Shown in pieces: positions 15,344 to 22,771 of a DNA stretch of 30,544 bases. Numbering within the stretch: the stretch's first letter is position 1; every line of letters starts with the position of its first letter. A program made the position numbers and the translations under genes. The notes under the pieces are model-generated. The model ran no database searches, was not told the origin of the DNA, and was given only the letters and a program-made list of their open reading frames with translations. The DNA is from JBDTGE01 sp050742975 (GTDB lineage: Bacteria > Actinomycetota > Actinomycetes > Mycobacteriales > Jatrophihabitantaceae): contig JBOGDQ010000200.1 in the NCBI GenBank assembly GCA_050742975.1, forward strand, positions 1-30,544. Direction: 5' to 3'.

Positions 15344-16432
15344 ATGACGTTCAGTGTCGAGCGAAACTCCCGCCCTCGCACCGACGAGGAGCGGGCCGCC
15401 ATCCTGGCCGCGCCCGGCTTCGGCCGGTACTTCACCGACCACATGGTCCGCATCGACTGGACGGTTGACGGCGGCTGGGACGACGGGCGGGTACTGCCGT
15501 ACGGCCCGCTCGCGCTCGACCCGGCGACGATGTCGCTGCACTACGGCCAGGAGATCTTCGAGGGTCTCAAGGCGTACCGGCAGCCGGACGGATCGATCGC
15601 GACGTTCCGCCCGGACGCGAACGCGGCCCGCTTCGCCCGCTCGGCGCGGCGGCTGGCGATGGCCGAGTTGCCCGCTGACCTGTTCGTCGAGTCGCTGCGT
15701 GCGCTGATCGACGTCGACGCCGCCTGGGTGCCGAGCGTCGACACCGACTCGCTGTACTTCCGCCCGTTCATGATCTCGACCGAGGTCGGACTGGGCGTGC
15801 GGCCGGCGAACGCCTACTCGTACCTGCTGATCGCCTCGCCCGCCGGTGCGTACTTCCCGCGCGGCGTGCAGCCGGTGTCGGTGTGGCTGTCGACGGAGTT
15901 CACGCGTGCGGCGCCCGGTGGCACCGGCGAGGCGAAGTGCGCGGGCAACTACGCGGCCTCACTGATCGCGCAGGCGCACGCGGCCGAGCAGGGGTGCGAC
16001 CAGGTGGTGTGGCTGGACGCCGTCGAGCATCGCTGGGTCGAGGAGATGGGTGGGATGAACCTGTACTTCGTGTACGGCTCCGGCCCGTCCGCTCGGATCG
16101 TCACGCCCGCGCTCACCGGCACCCTGCTGCCCTGCGTCACCCGCGACTCGCTGCTCACCGTCGCTCGCGAGCTCGGCTACGCGGCCGAGGAGGGCAAGAT
16201 CTCGACCGACGACTGGCGGGCCGGGAACGAGTCCGGCGCGCTGACCGAGGTCTTCGCGTGCGGCACCGCGGCCGTGATCACACCGGTCGGGTCGGTCAAG
16301 AGCGCGGCCGGCGGGTGGACCGTCGGCGACGGGGGTTCGGGCCAAGTCACCATGCAGCTGCGCGAGCACTTGCTGGGCCTGCAGACCGGGCAGCGGCCCG
16401 ATCCCCACGGCTGGATGTACCGGCTCGGCTGA
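15344..16432 (+). CDS. ilvE: Branched-chain amino acid aminotransferase
   Basis: 362 aa, PLP fold type IV. Transfers the amino group between glutamate and the 2-oxo acids of leucine, isoleucine and valine, the last biosynthetic step and first degradative step. Seen: MSLHYGQEIFEGLKAYR (63-79), FRPFMISTEVGLGVRP (139-154), and Lys198 in GEAKCAGNYAAS as the Schiff-base lysine, then EEMGGMNLYFVY (233-244) and ACGTAAVITPVG. The length is that of class II-type (about 365 aa) actinobacterial IlvE. Followed after two bases by a DinB/MDMPI-like gene on the same strand. Flanking genes are unrelated to amino-acid synthesis, as is usual for ilvE in this group. Confidence 0.96.
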   Translation: MTFSVERNSRPRTDEERAAILAAPGFGRYFTDHMVRIDWTVDGGWDDGRVLPYGPLALDPATMSLHYGQEIFEGLKAYRQPDGSIATFRPDANAARFARSARRLAMAELPADLFVESLRALIDVDAAWVPSVDTDSLYFRPFMISTEVGLGVRPANAYSYLLIASPAGAYFPRGVQPVSVWLSTEFTRAAPGGTGEAKCAGNYAASLIAQAHAAEQGCDQVVWLDAVEHRWVEEMGGMNLYFVYGSGPSARIVTPALTGTLLPCVTRDSLLTVARELGYAAEEGKISTDDWRAGNESGALTEVFACGTAAVITPVGSVKSAAGGWTVGDGGSGQVTMQLREHLLGLQTGQRPDPHGWMYRLG

Positions 16433-16434
16433 GC

Positions 16435-17160
16435 GTGGAGGTCCCGGAACACCTCGACGCGCTGCGCGCCGACGGACCGCTGCTCGCCGCGGCGGCGGAG
16501 CGGGCCGGCTGGGACGCGCGGGTGCCGGCCACCGACTGGAACGTCCGCGAGCTGGTCACCCACGTCGGGGGCGTGCACCGCTGGGCCGCGGACATCGTGG
16601 CGAGCGGCGGCGACAGCTTCGACACCGAGGCGGGCGGGGCCGTCGGCACAGCTGTGCCTGACGACGAGCTGCTCGACTGGTTCCGCGACGGTCATGCGGC
16701 GCTCGTGCGGACGCTGCGCGCGGCGCCGGCCGACCTCGACTGCGCCACCTTCCTGCCGGCGCCCTCGCCGCTGGCGTTCTGGGCCCGGCGGCAGGCGCAC
16801 GAGACCGCGATCCACCGGGCCGACGCCGAGCGCGCCTCCGGTGACCCGACCCCGTACCGCGCCGACTTCGCGCAGGACGGCATGGCCGAGCTGCTGCTCG
16901 GGTTCGCCGCGCGCAAGGGCAACGCGGTCGAGAGTCCGGCGACGATCTCGCTGGCAGCGATCGACGGCCCGTCCTGGCTGATCACCTTCGGCGATGGGCG
17001 GATCTGCGCGCGCGAGGACGGCGGGCCCGCCGATGCCACGATCATCGGCACATCGTCGGAGGTCTACAGCTGGCTGTGGAACCGGCCGTCCGAGGTGCAG
17101 ATCGAGGGCTACGGGGAGGTCGCCGCACTGTGGCGGGCCGTCCGCATCCGCTGGGGCTGA
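16435..17160 (+). CDS. Maleylpyruvate isomerase / DinB-like metal-binding protein
   Basis: 241 aa from GTG 16435, two bases after the ilvE stop. N-terminal four-helix DinB/MDMPI fold: TDWNVRELVTHVGGVHRW (33-50) and ARRQAHETAIHRADAE (117-132). His43, Glu123 and His127 match the zinc-ligand pattern of mycothiol-dependent maleylpyruvate isomerase. The C-terminal part (about 150-241), ending SEVYSWLWNRPS...IEGYGEVAALWRAVRIRWG, is the MDMPI C-terminal domain found in many actinobacterial paralogues. Mycothiol-dependent chemistry is plausible given the family, but most members have no known substrate and nothing nearby encodes gentisate metabolism. Probably co-transcribed with ilvE. Confidence 0.85.
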   Translation: MEVPEHLDALRADGPLLAAAAERAGWDARVPATDWNVRELVTHVGGVHRWAADIVASGGDSFDTEAGGAVGTAVPDDELLDWFRDGHAALVRTLRAAPADLDCATFLPAPSPLAFWARRQAHETAIHRADAERASGDPTPYRADFAQDGMAELLLGFAARKGNAVESPATISLAAIDGPSWLITFGDGRICAREDGGPADATIIGTSSEVYSWLWNRPSEVQIEGYGEVAALWRAVRIRWG

Positions 17161-17167
17161 GCGCCGA

Positions 17168-17746
17168 TCAGCTCGTCGGCCAGCGACGGAAGTTCTGGTA
17201 CGAACGGCTCGGCGTCGGGCCGCGCTGGCCCTGGTAGCGGGAGCCGTACTGGGCCGAGCCGTACGGGTGTTCGGCCGCGCTGGACAACCGGAACAGGCAC
17301 AGCTGGCCGATCTTCATCCCGGGCCAGAGCACGATCGGCAGGTTGGCCACGTTCGACAGCTCCAGCGTGATGTGGCCGGTGAAGCCCGGGTCGATGAAGC
17401 CCGCCGTCGAGTGCGTCAGCAGGCCCAGCCGACCGAGCGACGACTTGCCCTCGAGCCGGCCGGCCAGGTCGTCCGGCAGCGTCACGATCTCCAGGGTCGA
17501 GCCGAGCACGAACTCGCCGGGGTGCAGCACGAACGGGTCCTCGCCCTTGGGCTCGACCAGGGTGGTCAGCTCGTCCTGCTGCTGCGCCGGGTCGATGTGC
17601 GTGTACTGCGAGTTGTTGAAGACGCGGAAGAACCTGTCCAGCCGGACGTCGACGCTCGACGGCTGCACCAGCTCCGGATCCCACGGCTCGAGCACGAGGC
17701 GCTCGGCGTCGACCTCGGCCCGGATGTCACGGTCGGACAGCAGCAT
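17168..17746 (-). CDS. dcd: dCTP deaminase, bifunctional dUTP-forming/dUTPase type
   Basis: 192 aa trimeric enzyme of pyrimidine nucleotide synthesis; the actinobacterial form converts dCTP through dUTP to dUMP. Seen: MLLSDRDIRAEV start, QPSSVDVRLDRFFRVF (28-43), and the core GKSSLGRLGLLTHSTAGFIDPGFTGHITLELSN (100-132) with Ser102, Arg106, Ala115 and Glu129 at the same positions as in the M. tuberculosis protein. The C-terminal YGSAQYGSRYQGQRGPTPS closes over the nucleotide. ATG 17746 starts with the family's MLLSD; no ribosome site, but TAGCCT (minus, 17754-17759) is eight bases before it. Convergent with the MDMPI-like gene (7 bases between stops). Confidence 0.96.
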   Translation of the reverse strand: MLLSDRDIRAEVDAERLVLEPWDPELVQPSSVDVRLDRFFRVFNNSQYTHIDPAQQQDELTTLVEPKGEDPFVLHPGEFVLGSTLEIVTLPDDLAGRLEGKSSLGRLGLLTHSTAGFIDPGFTGHITLELSNVANLPIVLWPGMKIGQLCLFRLSSAAEHPYGSAQYGSRYQGQRGPTPSRSYQNFRRWPTS

Positions 17747-17756
17747 GCGGGTGAGG

Positions 17757-18674
17757 CTACTGGGTCGGCGTGGCGGCGATGAACTCGACGATCCGCCCGG
17801 CCAGCTCCTCGCCCGCATCCTCCTGCAGGAAGTGGCCGGCGCCGGCGATCACCGGATGCTCGCGACCCTGGGCGCCGGGCAGCGCGCGCTGCAGGATCGG
17901 CGCCATCGGGCCGGTGATCGGGTCGCTGTCGCTGAACGCGACCAGGACCGGCGTCGGCAGCACGGACAGCCTCGCCCAGGCTGCCCGGTTCGCCTCGGTG
18001 GCCGGGTCATCCGGCGCAGTGGGGACGAGATCGGGCATGGCACGCGGGCCGGCCTTGAACGTCTCGTCCGGGAACGGCGCGTCGTAGCAGGCACGGACGT
18101 GATCGGTCAGCGGGCGCCGGCAGCCGCTCTGCACGAACCGGCCGATGTCCAGCTCCGTGGCGGTGCGCACGGCCGCTCGGAAGGTGTGCCAGACCTCGGG
18201 CATCGGATGGTCTCCGGTCGGCAGGCCGGTGTTCGCGGCGACGATGCGCAGGAACCGCTCCGGATGCTCGGCCACCAGCCGCAGCCCGATCAGGCCGCCC
18301 CAGTCCTGGCCAACGAGCGTGACGCCGTGCAGGTCCAGGACGTCGAAGGCCAGGCTGCGGACCCACTCGACGTGCCGGGCGTAGCTGTGGTCGGACGGCT
18401 CGCTGGGCTTGTCCGAGCGGCCGAAGCCGATCAGGTCCGGAGCGATAACCCGCATTCCCGCGGCCGCGAGCACCGGGATCATGTGCCGGTACAGGAACGA
18501 CCACGACGGCTCACCGTGCAGCAGCAAGATCGGCGGGCCGCCGGCCGGGCCGTACTCGACCCGCGCCATCCGCAGCGACCCGCCGTCCAGATCCGGGACG
18601 TCGGCATAGCGCGGCACGTAGTTGAAGTCCGGCAGGTCGACGAAACGCTCGTCCGGCGTGCGGAGCGTGCGCAT
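17757..18674 (-). CDS. Haloalkane dehalogenase-like alpha/beta hydrolase
   Basis: 305 aa. Resembles subfamily-I haloalkane dehalogenases, including mycobacterial DhmA: RTPDERFVDLPDFNYVPRY start, HGEPSWSFLYRHMIP (53-67), APDLIGFGRSDKP (78-90), and nucleophile Asp124 followed by halide-binding Trp125 in VGQDWGG. A later Asp in AFSDSDPITG and His in GAGHFLQEDAG complete a triad. Expected reaction: hydrolysis of a carbon-halogen bond to an alcohol; epoxide hydrolase relatives share the fold, but Glu55-Pro-Ser-Trp and the Asp-Trp pair favour the dehalogenase. ATG 18674 has TACGTT seven bases upstream and no Shine-Dalgarno. The dcd gene follows 10 bases after its stop. Natural substrate unknown. 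Confidence 0.88.
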   Translation of the reverse strand: MRTLRTPDERFVDLPDFNYVPRYADVPDLDGGSLRMARVEYGPAGGPPILLLHGEPSWSFLYRHMIPVLAAAGMRVIAPDLIGFGRSDKPSEPSDHSYARHVEWVRSLAFDVLDLHGVTLVGQDWGGLIGLRLVAEHPERFLRIVAANTGLPTGDHPMPEVWHTFRAAVRTATELDIGRFVQSGCRRPLTDHVRACYDAPFPDETFKAGPRAMPDLVPTAPDDPATEANRAAWARLSVLPTPVLVAFSDSDPITGPMAPILQRALPGAQGREHPVIAGAGHFLQEDAGEELAGRIVEFIAATPTQ

Positions 18675-18680
18675 GCTGCG

Positions 18681-18686
18681 AACGTA
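18681..18686 (-). promoter_or_regulatory. -10 box of the dehalogenase gene
   Basis: TACGTT on the minus strand; seven bases further is the A of ATG 18674. No clear -35. Leaderless transcript predicted. Confidence 0.35.
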
Positions 18687-18724
18687 GCGCGTCGGGCATC
18701 ACCGCCCGGTGAGCGGGCGCCAGG

Positions 18725-18730
18725 TAGCAT
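18725..18730 (+). promoter_or_regulatory. -10 box of tRNA-Gly
   Basis: TAGCAT, 11 bases before the mature tRNA 5' end. No good -35 is visible. Confidence 0.35.
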
Positions 18731-18741
18731 CGTGCGCGTTC

Positions 18742-18812
18742 GCCGGTGTAGCTCAATGGCAGAGTCTCTGCTTCCCAAGCAGATTGCGCGGGTTCGATTC
18801 CCGTCACCGGCT
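18742..18812 (+). tRNA. tRNA-Gly (anticodon CCC)
   Basis: 71-nt cloverleaf: acceptor GCCGGTG pairs with CACCGGC (18805-18811), discriminator T. D stem GCTC/GAGT (one G-T pair). Anticodon stem TCTGC/GCAGA with loop TTCCCAA giving CCC, which reads GGG. T arm GCGGG-TTCGATT-CCCGT. The 3' CCA is not encoded, as often in Actinobacteria. Lies between the divergent dehalogenase and a toxin gene that ends seven bases after it. Confidence 0.97.
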
Positions 18813-18818
18813 CGCGTG

Positions 18819-19091
18819 TCAGGCACGTCTGTAGACGTCGCTGCGTCGGCCGATGTGCACGATCTCCACCCCGCGTCTGTCGTCCGCTACCGGGTAAACG
18901 ACGCGGTAGTCGCCCCGGTGGGCGGAGTGCAGGCCGGTCAGCTCCCCGCGCAGTGGTTTGCCTACACGTAGCGGGTTGTCGGCGAGGGAGCCGAAGATGA
19001 ACTCGACGCAGGCCGTGGCAGTCTTCTCCGGCAATCGCTCAAGATCGTGGGCTGCACGGGAAGTGATCCGGATCGTGTATCGCTCACTCAT
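18819..19091 (-). CDS. RelE/ParE-family toxin
   Basis: 90 aa. RelE fold: YTIRITSRAAHDLERLPEKTA at the start, LRGELTGLHSAHRGDYRVVYPVAD in the middle and VEIVHIGRRSDVYRR at the end. Arg (DYRVVY) and the C-terminal H-x-x-R-R-x-x-x-Y are the residues usually needed for ribosome-dependent mRNA cleavage. The ATG at 19091 overlaps the antitoxin stop (ATGA), the standard antitoxin-first order. It ends only six bases from the 3' end of tRNA-Gly. Partner and type are clear; mRNA cleavage by this protein is inferred from the family. Confidence 0.93.
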   Translation of the reverse strand: MSERYTIRITSRAAHDLERLPEKTATACVEFIFGSLADNPLRVGKPLRGELTGLHSAHRGDYRVVYPVADDRRGVEIVHIGRRSDVYRRA

Positions 19092-19357
19092 CCGATGCCG
19101 TAACGGGCCTTGATCTCGTCGTTGTCAGCAAATCGACCGGCGGACGCGTCGGCCTGCCCCTCCCGGATCGCCTGAGTCGCGCCCGGAGTACCGAGGATCT
19201 CCAGCGTTTCTTCGATCGAGGCGAGGTCATCGGCGGAGATCAAGACCGCCGCCGGATGGCCGTGGCGTGTGATCGTGACGCGTTCGTGGGTGCGCTCGAC
19301 TTCTGCGATGTACTCGGAGAGCCGATCTCGGGCCTCGCCCAGCGGAACAGCGGTCAT
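19088..19357 (-). CDS. Phd/YefM-family antitoxin
   Basis: 89 aa from ATG 19357. MTAVPLGEARDRLSEYIAEVERTHERVTITRHGHPAAVLISADDLASIEETLEIL is a typical Phd/YefM N-terminal DNA-binding and dimerisation fold; the charged C-terminal tail (about 60-89) should wrap the toxin. In-frame ATGs at 19387 and 19366 exist, but family length and the -10 TACGAT eight bases before 19357 favour the inner start. Co-translated with the RelE gene. Expected to repress its own promoter through the palindrome at 19367-19382. Confidence 0.92.
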   Translation of the reverse strand: MTAVPLGEARDRLSEYIAEVERTHERVTITRHGHPAAVLISADDLASIEETLEILGTPGATQAIREGQADASAGRFADNDEIKARYGIG

Positions 19358-19364
19358 GGTCGGC

Positions 19365-19382
19365 ATCGTAGCCAAAACTACG
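19365..19382 (-). promoter_or_regulatory. Promoter and operator of the toxin-antitoxin pair
   Basis: -10 TACGAT on the minus strand (19365-19370) overlaps an inverted repeat CGTAG (19367-19371), six bases, CTACG (19378-19382). Antitoxin binding would block the promoter. No -35 is evident. Confidence 0.5.
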
Positions 19383-19561
19383 GGCAAAGGCTAGGCAGGA
19401 TCGGGTCGCCTGTGCTCGGCCAGGTCGCCGAACCTGCACACCGTACTCACAGGTAATTCCCCGATATGTCGCTTCTGTTCACGTAGCCGGCGTTTGGTGC
19501 TTGGCTAGGCGTCACCGTGGTCGAGCACGGTCGATCTCGGTGCCACTGACGGGAGACGGTT

Positions 19562-21718
19562 ATGCGGGTTCGGGTGCGTCGGACGATCGCGATCGGGGCT
19601 GCGGCGGTTGCCGGGCTGGGACTGCTCACGGCCACCACGCCGGCCAGCGCCCACCCCCGAGGCGGCGGCGGCAATTCGCCCGGCGGCTGCACGATGGCCA
19701 ACGGCATCAAGCACGTCGTCGAGCTGCAGTTCGACAACGTGCACCTGACGCGCGACAACCCGAACGTGGCCAGCGATCTCGAGCAGATGCCACACCTGCT
19801 GAACTTCCTCAAGCAGAACGGGACAGTGCTGGCGAACACGCACAACGTCCTGGTGCACACGGCCACCAACTTCATGTCCGCGCAGACCGGGCTTTACCCG
19901 GACCGGCACGCCGTGACGCAGTCGAACAGCTACAGCTACTACGACCCGACGGGCAACACGCACACCGGCGTCTCGTTCGCCTACTGGACCGACCCGATCT
20001 TCGACCCCAGCGGGCACCCGGCCGACACCAAGTACAACCTGAACTACGCGGCCAACCGCGCCGCCGTCCCGACCGACACCAACGTCAACGTGCCCGCACC
20101 ATGGGTGCCGTTCACCCGCGCCGGCTGCGACGTCGGCGAGGTCGGCATGTCCAACACAGTGCTGGAGAACATCGCGACGGACATCCCGACCGTGTTCGGA
20201 GCCGGCTCACCGCAGCAGCAGGAAGCGCAGACCAACCCGACCAAGGCCGCGGCCGACTTCGTCGGTTTCGCCGTGCACTGCGCGAAGTCCTCGACGCTGT
20301 GCGCGAGCGGCCAGACCGACTCGCTGCCGGACGAGCCGGGCGGCTACGCCGGCTACAAGGCTCTGTTCGGCAACGCCGAGATCCAGCCGACCGTCAGCCC
20401 GTCCGGGCCGATCCAGGCGCTCGACGGAACGCCGATCACCGACGGCAAGGGCAACGCCGGATTCCCCGGCTTCGACTCGATGACGCCGAACAACTCGCTC
20501 GGCTACGCGGCCGACCTGCTCGAGCACGGTGTGCCGATCGCGAACGTCTACGTCTCGGACGCGCATACCGACCACACCGCGACGCCCAGCGGCGACCTCG
20601 GCCCGGGCGACGCGCGGTACGAGCAGCAGTTGCACGACTACGACACCGCGTTCGCGAGCTTCCTGACCCGGCTGGCGCACGACGGGATCACGCCGGCCAA
20701 CACCCTGTTCGCGGTCACGACGGACGAGGGCGACCACTTCTCCGGCAGCGCACCGACCCCGGCGAACTGCACCGGACGGCCCGGGAACTACTGCAGCTAC
20801 GCGACCGCGTCCGAGGTGAACGTCAACCTGCCCGGCCTGCTCGCGACGCAGAAGAACAACACGACGCCGTTCGCTATCCACAGCGACCCGGCCCCCGCGC
20901 TGTGGGTGACGGGCAACCCGGCGGCGGACTCGCCGCAGGTGCGCCAGCTCGAACGAGACCTCGGCAGCCTGTCGATCACCAACCCGCTCACCGGCAGCAC
21001 GGACAAGGTGGCGTACCAGCTGGCTGATCCGGTCGAGGAGAAGATCCTGCACTTCGTGAGCGCCGACGCGGCACGCACGCCAACGCTGACCGCCTTCTCC
21101 GGGGAGGACGAGTACGTCGGCGGCGGCGCGACGAACTGCACCAAGCCGTGCGTGTACACCTCGGCCGGCTTCGCGTGGAACCACGGCGGGATCTGGCCGG
21201 ACATGCAGGACATCTGGTCCGCATACGCCGGGCCGGGCGTGCGGACCGGTGGCATCGACACCACGACGTGGGCGGACCAGACCGACCTGCGGCCGACCAT
21301 GCTCGCGCTGACCGGGCTGCACGACGACCACGCGGTGGACGGCCGCGTGCTGGTCGAGGACCTCAAGCCGAATGCGCTGCCGAAGTCCCTGCGTCAGCAC
21401 CACGGCGACGTGAGCGCACTCGGCCGGGTCTACAAGCAGATCCTCGCCGCCGACGGACGGTTCGCCATGGACACGCTGACCGCGTCCACCCACGCGCTGA
21501 CGAGCGGCACCGGCAGTCATGACTCCAAGTACCGCTCGATCGAGGCCGCGCTGACGGCTCTGGGCGGCCTGCGTGACCGGATCGCGGACGGTATCTCGGC
21601 GCAGCTCCTGGGCGCCGCGTTCGGCAACCGACCGGTCGATCCGCGGCAGAGCCGGGTGCTGGTCGCCGAGGCCAACGGCCTGCTCGTCGCGGCACACCTG
21701 CTGGCCACACACACCTGA
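19562..21718 (+). CDS. Secreted alkaline-phosphatase-superfamily phosphoesterase
   Basis: 718 aa. Sec signal peptide: MRVRVRRT, hydrophobic 9-25, cleavage near TPASA-HP (30/31). The mature part looks like an alkaline-phosphatase-superfamily fold. Metal ligands are suggested by Asp58 in VVELQFDNVH, a Thr nucleophile in HTATNFMSAQTGLYPDRH (99-116), VYVSDAHTDHT (329-339), VTTDEGDHFSG (385-395) and FAWNHGG with His541. It contains several Cys pairs (43, 189, 240, 247, 403, 411, 526, 530) consistent with disulfides outside the cell. No close named family comes to mind; phosphodiesterase, phosphonatase or nucleotide pyrophosphatase are all possible. Start ATG 19562 has GGGAGA upstream. Stands alone, with no operon partners. 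Confidence 0.85.
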   Translation: MRVRVRRTIAIGAAAVAGLGLLTATTPASAHPRGGGGNSPGGCTMANGIKHVVELQFDNVHLTRDNPNVASDLEQMPHLLNFLKQNGTVLANTHNVLVHTATNFMSAQTGLYPDRHAVTQSNSYSYYDPTGNTHTGVSFAYWTDPIFDPSGHPADTKYNLNYAANRAAVPTDTNVNVPAPWVPFTRAGCDVGEVGMSNTVLENIATDIPTVFGAGSPQQQEAQTNPTKAAADFVGFAVHCAKSSTLCASGQTDSLPDEPGGYAGYKALFGNAEIQPTVSPSGPIQALDGTPITDGKGNAGFPGFDSMTPNNSLGYAADLLEHGVPIANVYVSDAHTDHTATPSGDLGPGDARYEQQLHDYDTAFASFLTRLAHDGITPANTLFAVTTDEGDHFSGSAPTPANCTGRPGNYCSYATASEVNVNLPGLLATQKNNTTPFAIHSDPAPALWVTGNPAADSPQVRQLERDLGSLSITNPLTGSTDKVAYQLADPVEEKILHFVSADAARTPTLTAFSGEDEYVGGGATNCTKPCVYTSAGFAWNHGGIWPDMQDIWSAYAGPGVRTGGIDTTTWADQTDLRPTMLALTGLHDDHAVDGRVLVEDLKPNALPKSLRQHHGDVSALGRVYKQILAADGRFAMDTLTASTHALTSGTGSHDSKYRSIEAALTALGGLRDRIADGISAQLLGAAFGNRPVDPRQSRVLVAEANGLLVAAHLLATHT

Positions 21719-21750
21719 CGCGTGTGGCGGCCGGCGCCGCCGTGGATCGG

Positions 21751-21796
21751 CGCTGTAGACCGAGGTTGTAGACCCACGCTGTCCACCCGACGCTGT
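21751..21796. repeat. Short degenerate direct repeats
   Basis: CGCTGT occurs at 21751, 21777 and 21791; TGTAGACC at 21754 and 21767. These sit between the phosphoesterase stop and the inverted repeat and may be remnants of one repetitive intergenic element. Confidence 0.4.
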
Positions 21797-21797
21797 G

Positions 21798-21845
21798 GAT
21801 CTTGGTGCGATTCGACAGCCATAGCGGGCTGCCCGCACCAAGATC
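21798..21845. repeat. 12-bp perfect inverted repeat (intergenic)
   Basis: GATCTTGGTGCG (21798-21809) and CGCACCAAGATC (21834-21845) with a 24-base loop. It might terminate the phosphoesterase transcript, but there is no T run. Its arms resemble those at 10133-10174, suggesting a dispersed repeat. Confidence 0.6.
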
Positions 21846-21867
21846 AACCGCCTGCTCCGATTCGAGC

Positions 21868-21895
21868 TTGACAAATCCGGCGCGACCACAATACT
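21868..21895 (+). promoter_or_regulatory. Promoter of the ArsR operon
   Basis: Perfect -35 TTGACA (21868-21873), 16-base spacer, -10 AATACT (21890-21895); transcription would start at or next to the ATG at 21903, with no Shine-Dalgarno. Confidence 0.65.
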
Positions 21896-21913
21896 TAAGT
21901 ACATGCTTAAGCA
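21892..21913. promoter_or_regulatory. Twin CTTAAG palindromes (candidate ArsR operator)
   Basis: TACTTAAGTA (21892-21901) and TGCTTAAGCA (21904-21913) are two perfect 10-bp palindromes, centres 12 bases apart, covering the -10 box and the start codon itself. Confidence 0.65.
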
Positions 21914-22307
21914 ATTGAGCGAGCTCGACCTGGTGTTCCAGGCCCTCGCCGACCCGAGCCGGCGGGTGATCGTCGAGCGGCTGTCGAAGGGCTCGGCGAC
22001 CGTGAGCGAGTTGGCGGCGCCGCTGCCCATGTCGCTGCCCGGTGTGGTGCAGCACCTGCAGGTACTCGAGGCCAGCGGGCTGATCCGGTCCGAGAAGATC
22101 GGCCGCGTGCGCACCTGCCACCTGGATCTGAAGCTGCTCGGCTCGGCGCAGAACTGGATCACCGAGCGGCGCGAGATGTGGGAGCGCCGCCTCGATCGAC
22201 TGGGCCACTACCTGGCCGAGCACCCGGACAACCCGAACCAGACGGCGACCAAGCCGACCAAGACCCCTGAGGCCAAGACGACCAGGACGACCAAGGAGCA
22301 GTCATGA
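21903..22307 (+). CDS. ArsR-family transcriptional regulator
   Basis: 134 aa. ArsR winged helix: FQALADPSRRVIVERLSKGSATVSELAAPL, then SLPGVVQHLQVLEASGLIRSEKIGRVRTCHLD. The metal-binding ELCVCDL-type motif of true arsenic/cadmium sensors is absent, as in the many ArsR proteins encoded with AHSA1 partners. After residue 110 the tail is rich in Thr, Lys and Pro (TKPTKTPEAKTTRTTKEQ), probably disordered. Its stop overlaps the AHSA1 start (ATGA). Likely represses its own operon through the twin palindromes; signal unknown. Confidence 0.93.
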   Translation: MLKQLSELDLVFQALADPSRRVIVERLSKGSATVSELAAPLPMSLPGVVQHLQVLEASGLIRSEKIGRVRTCHLDLKLLGSAQNWITERREMWERRLDRLGHYLAEHPDNPNQTATKPTKTPEAKTTRTTKEQS

Positions 22308-22771
22308 CCGAAACCTCCGTCCAGCACGACACCTTCGTGCTCCAGCGCACCTACCCGGCCACGCCGGCGCGCGTCTTCGCCGCCTGGTCCGACCCGAAGG
22401 CGAAGGCCGTCTGGTTCACCGGTTCGGACGACTTCGACGCTTCCGAGTACGAGCTCGACTTCCGTGTGGGCGGCCGCGAGTTCACGCGGGGAACCGTTCC
22501 GGGGGGCACCAGCACCTACGTCTACGAGGCGCGGATCGAGGACATCGTTCCGGACGCTCGCATCATCTACAGCTATTACATGCTGATGGACGGCAAGCGC
22601 ATCTCGGTCTCGGTGACGACCGTCCAGCTCAAGGCCGTCGACGACGGCACGCGGCTGACGCTCACCGAGCACGGCGCCTACCTCGACGGCCTGGACAAGC
22701 CCGAGTTCCGGCAGGAGGGCGTGGGCGAGCAACTGACCGCGTTGGGCGAGTTGCTGAAGGCATCGGCATGA
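22304..22771 (+). CDS. AHSA1/SRPBCC-domain protein
   Basis: 155 aa helix-grip protein: TFVLQRTYPATPARVFAAWSDPKAKAVWF at the start, FRVGGREFTRG in the middle, and LTLTEHGAYLDG...EGVGEQLTALGELLKA at the end, all typical of the AHSA1 (Aha1 C-terminal-like) branch of SRPBCC. Such proteins have a hydrophobic pocket and probably bind a small ligand. AAGGAG lies before ATG 22304. It is flanked by overlapping starts and stops with the ArsR and MFS genes, a pairing seen in many Actinobacteria where regulator, ligand-binding protein and transporter act together. Ligand unknown. Confidence 0.9.
   Translation: MTETSVQHDTFVLQRTYPATPARVFAAWSDPKAKAVWFTGSDDFDASEYELDFRVGGREFTRGTVPGGTSTYVYEARIEDIVPDARIIYSYYMLMDGKRISVSVTTVQLKAVDDGTRLTLTEHGAYLDGLDKPEFRQEGVGEQLTALGELLKASA

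Noticed and set aside
18742..19561. Integrative element at tRNA-Gly
   Set aside because: No integrase gene and no visible second copy of the tRNA 3' end in the window.
20207..22162. 651-codon minus-strand frame opposite the phosphoesterase and arsR
   Set aside because: Spans two real genes and the intergenic repeats, with no domain recognisable.
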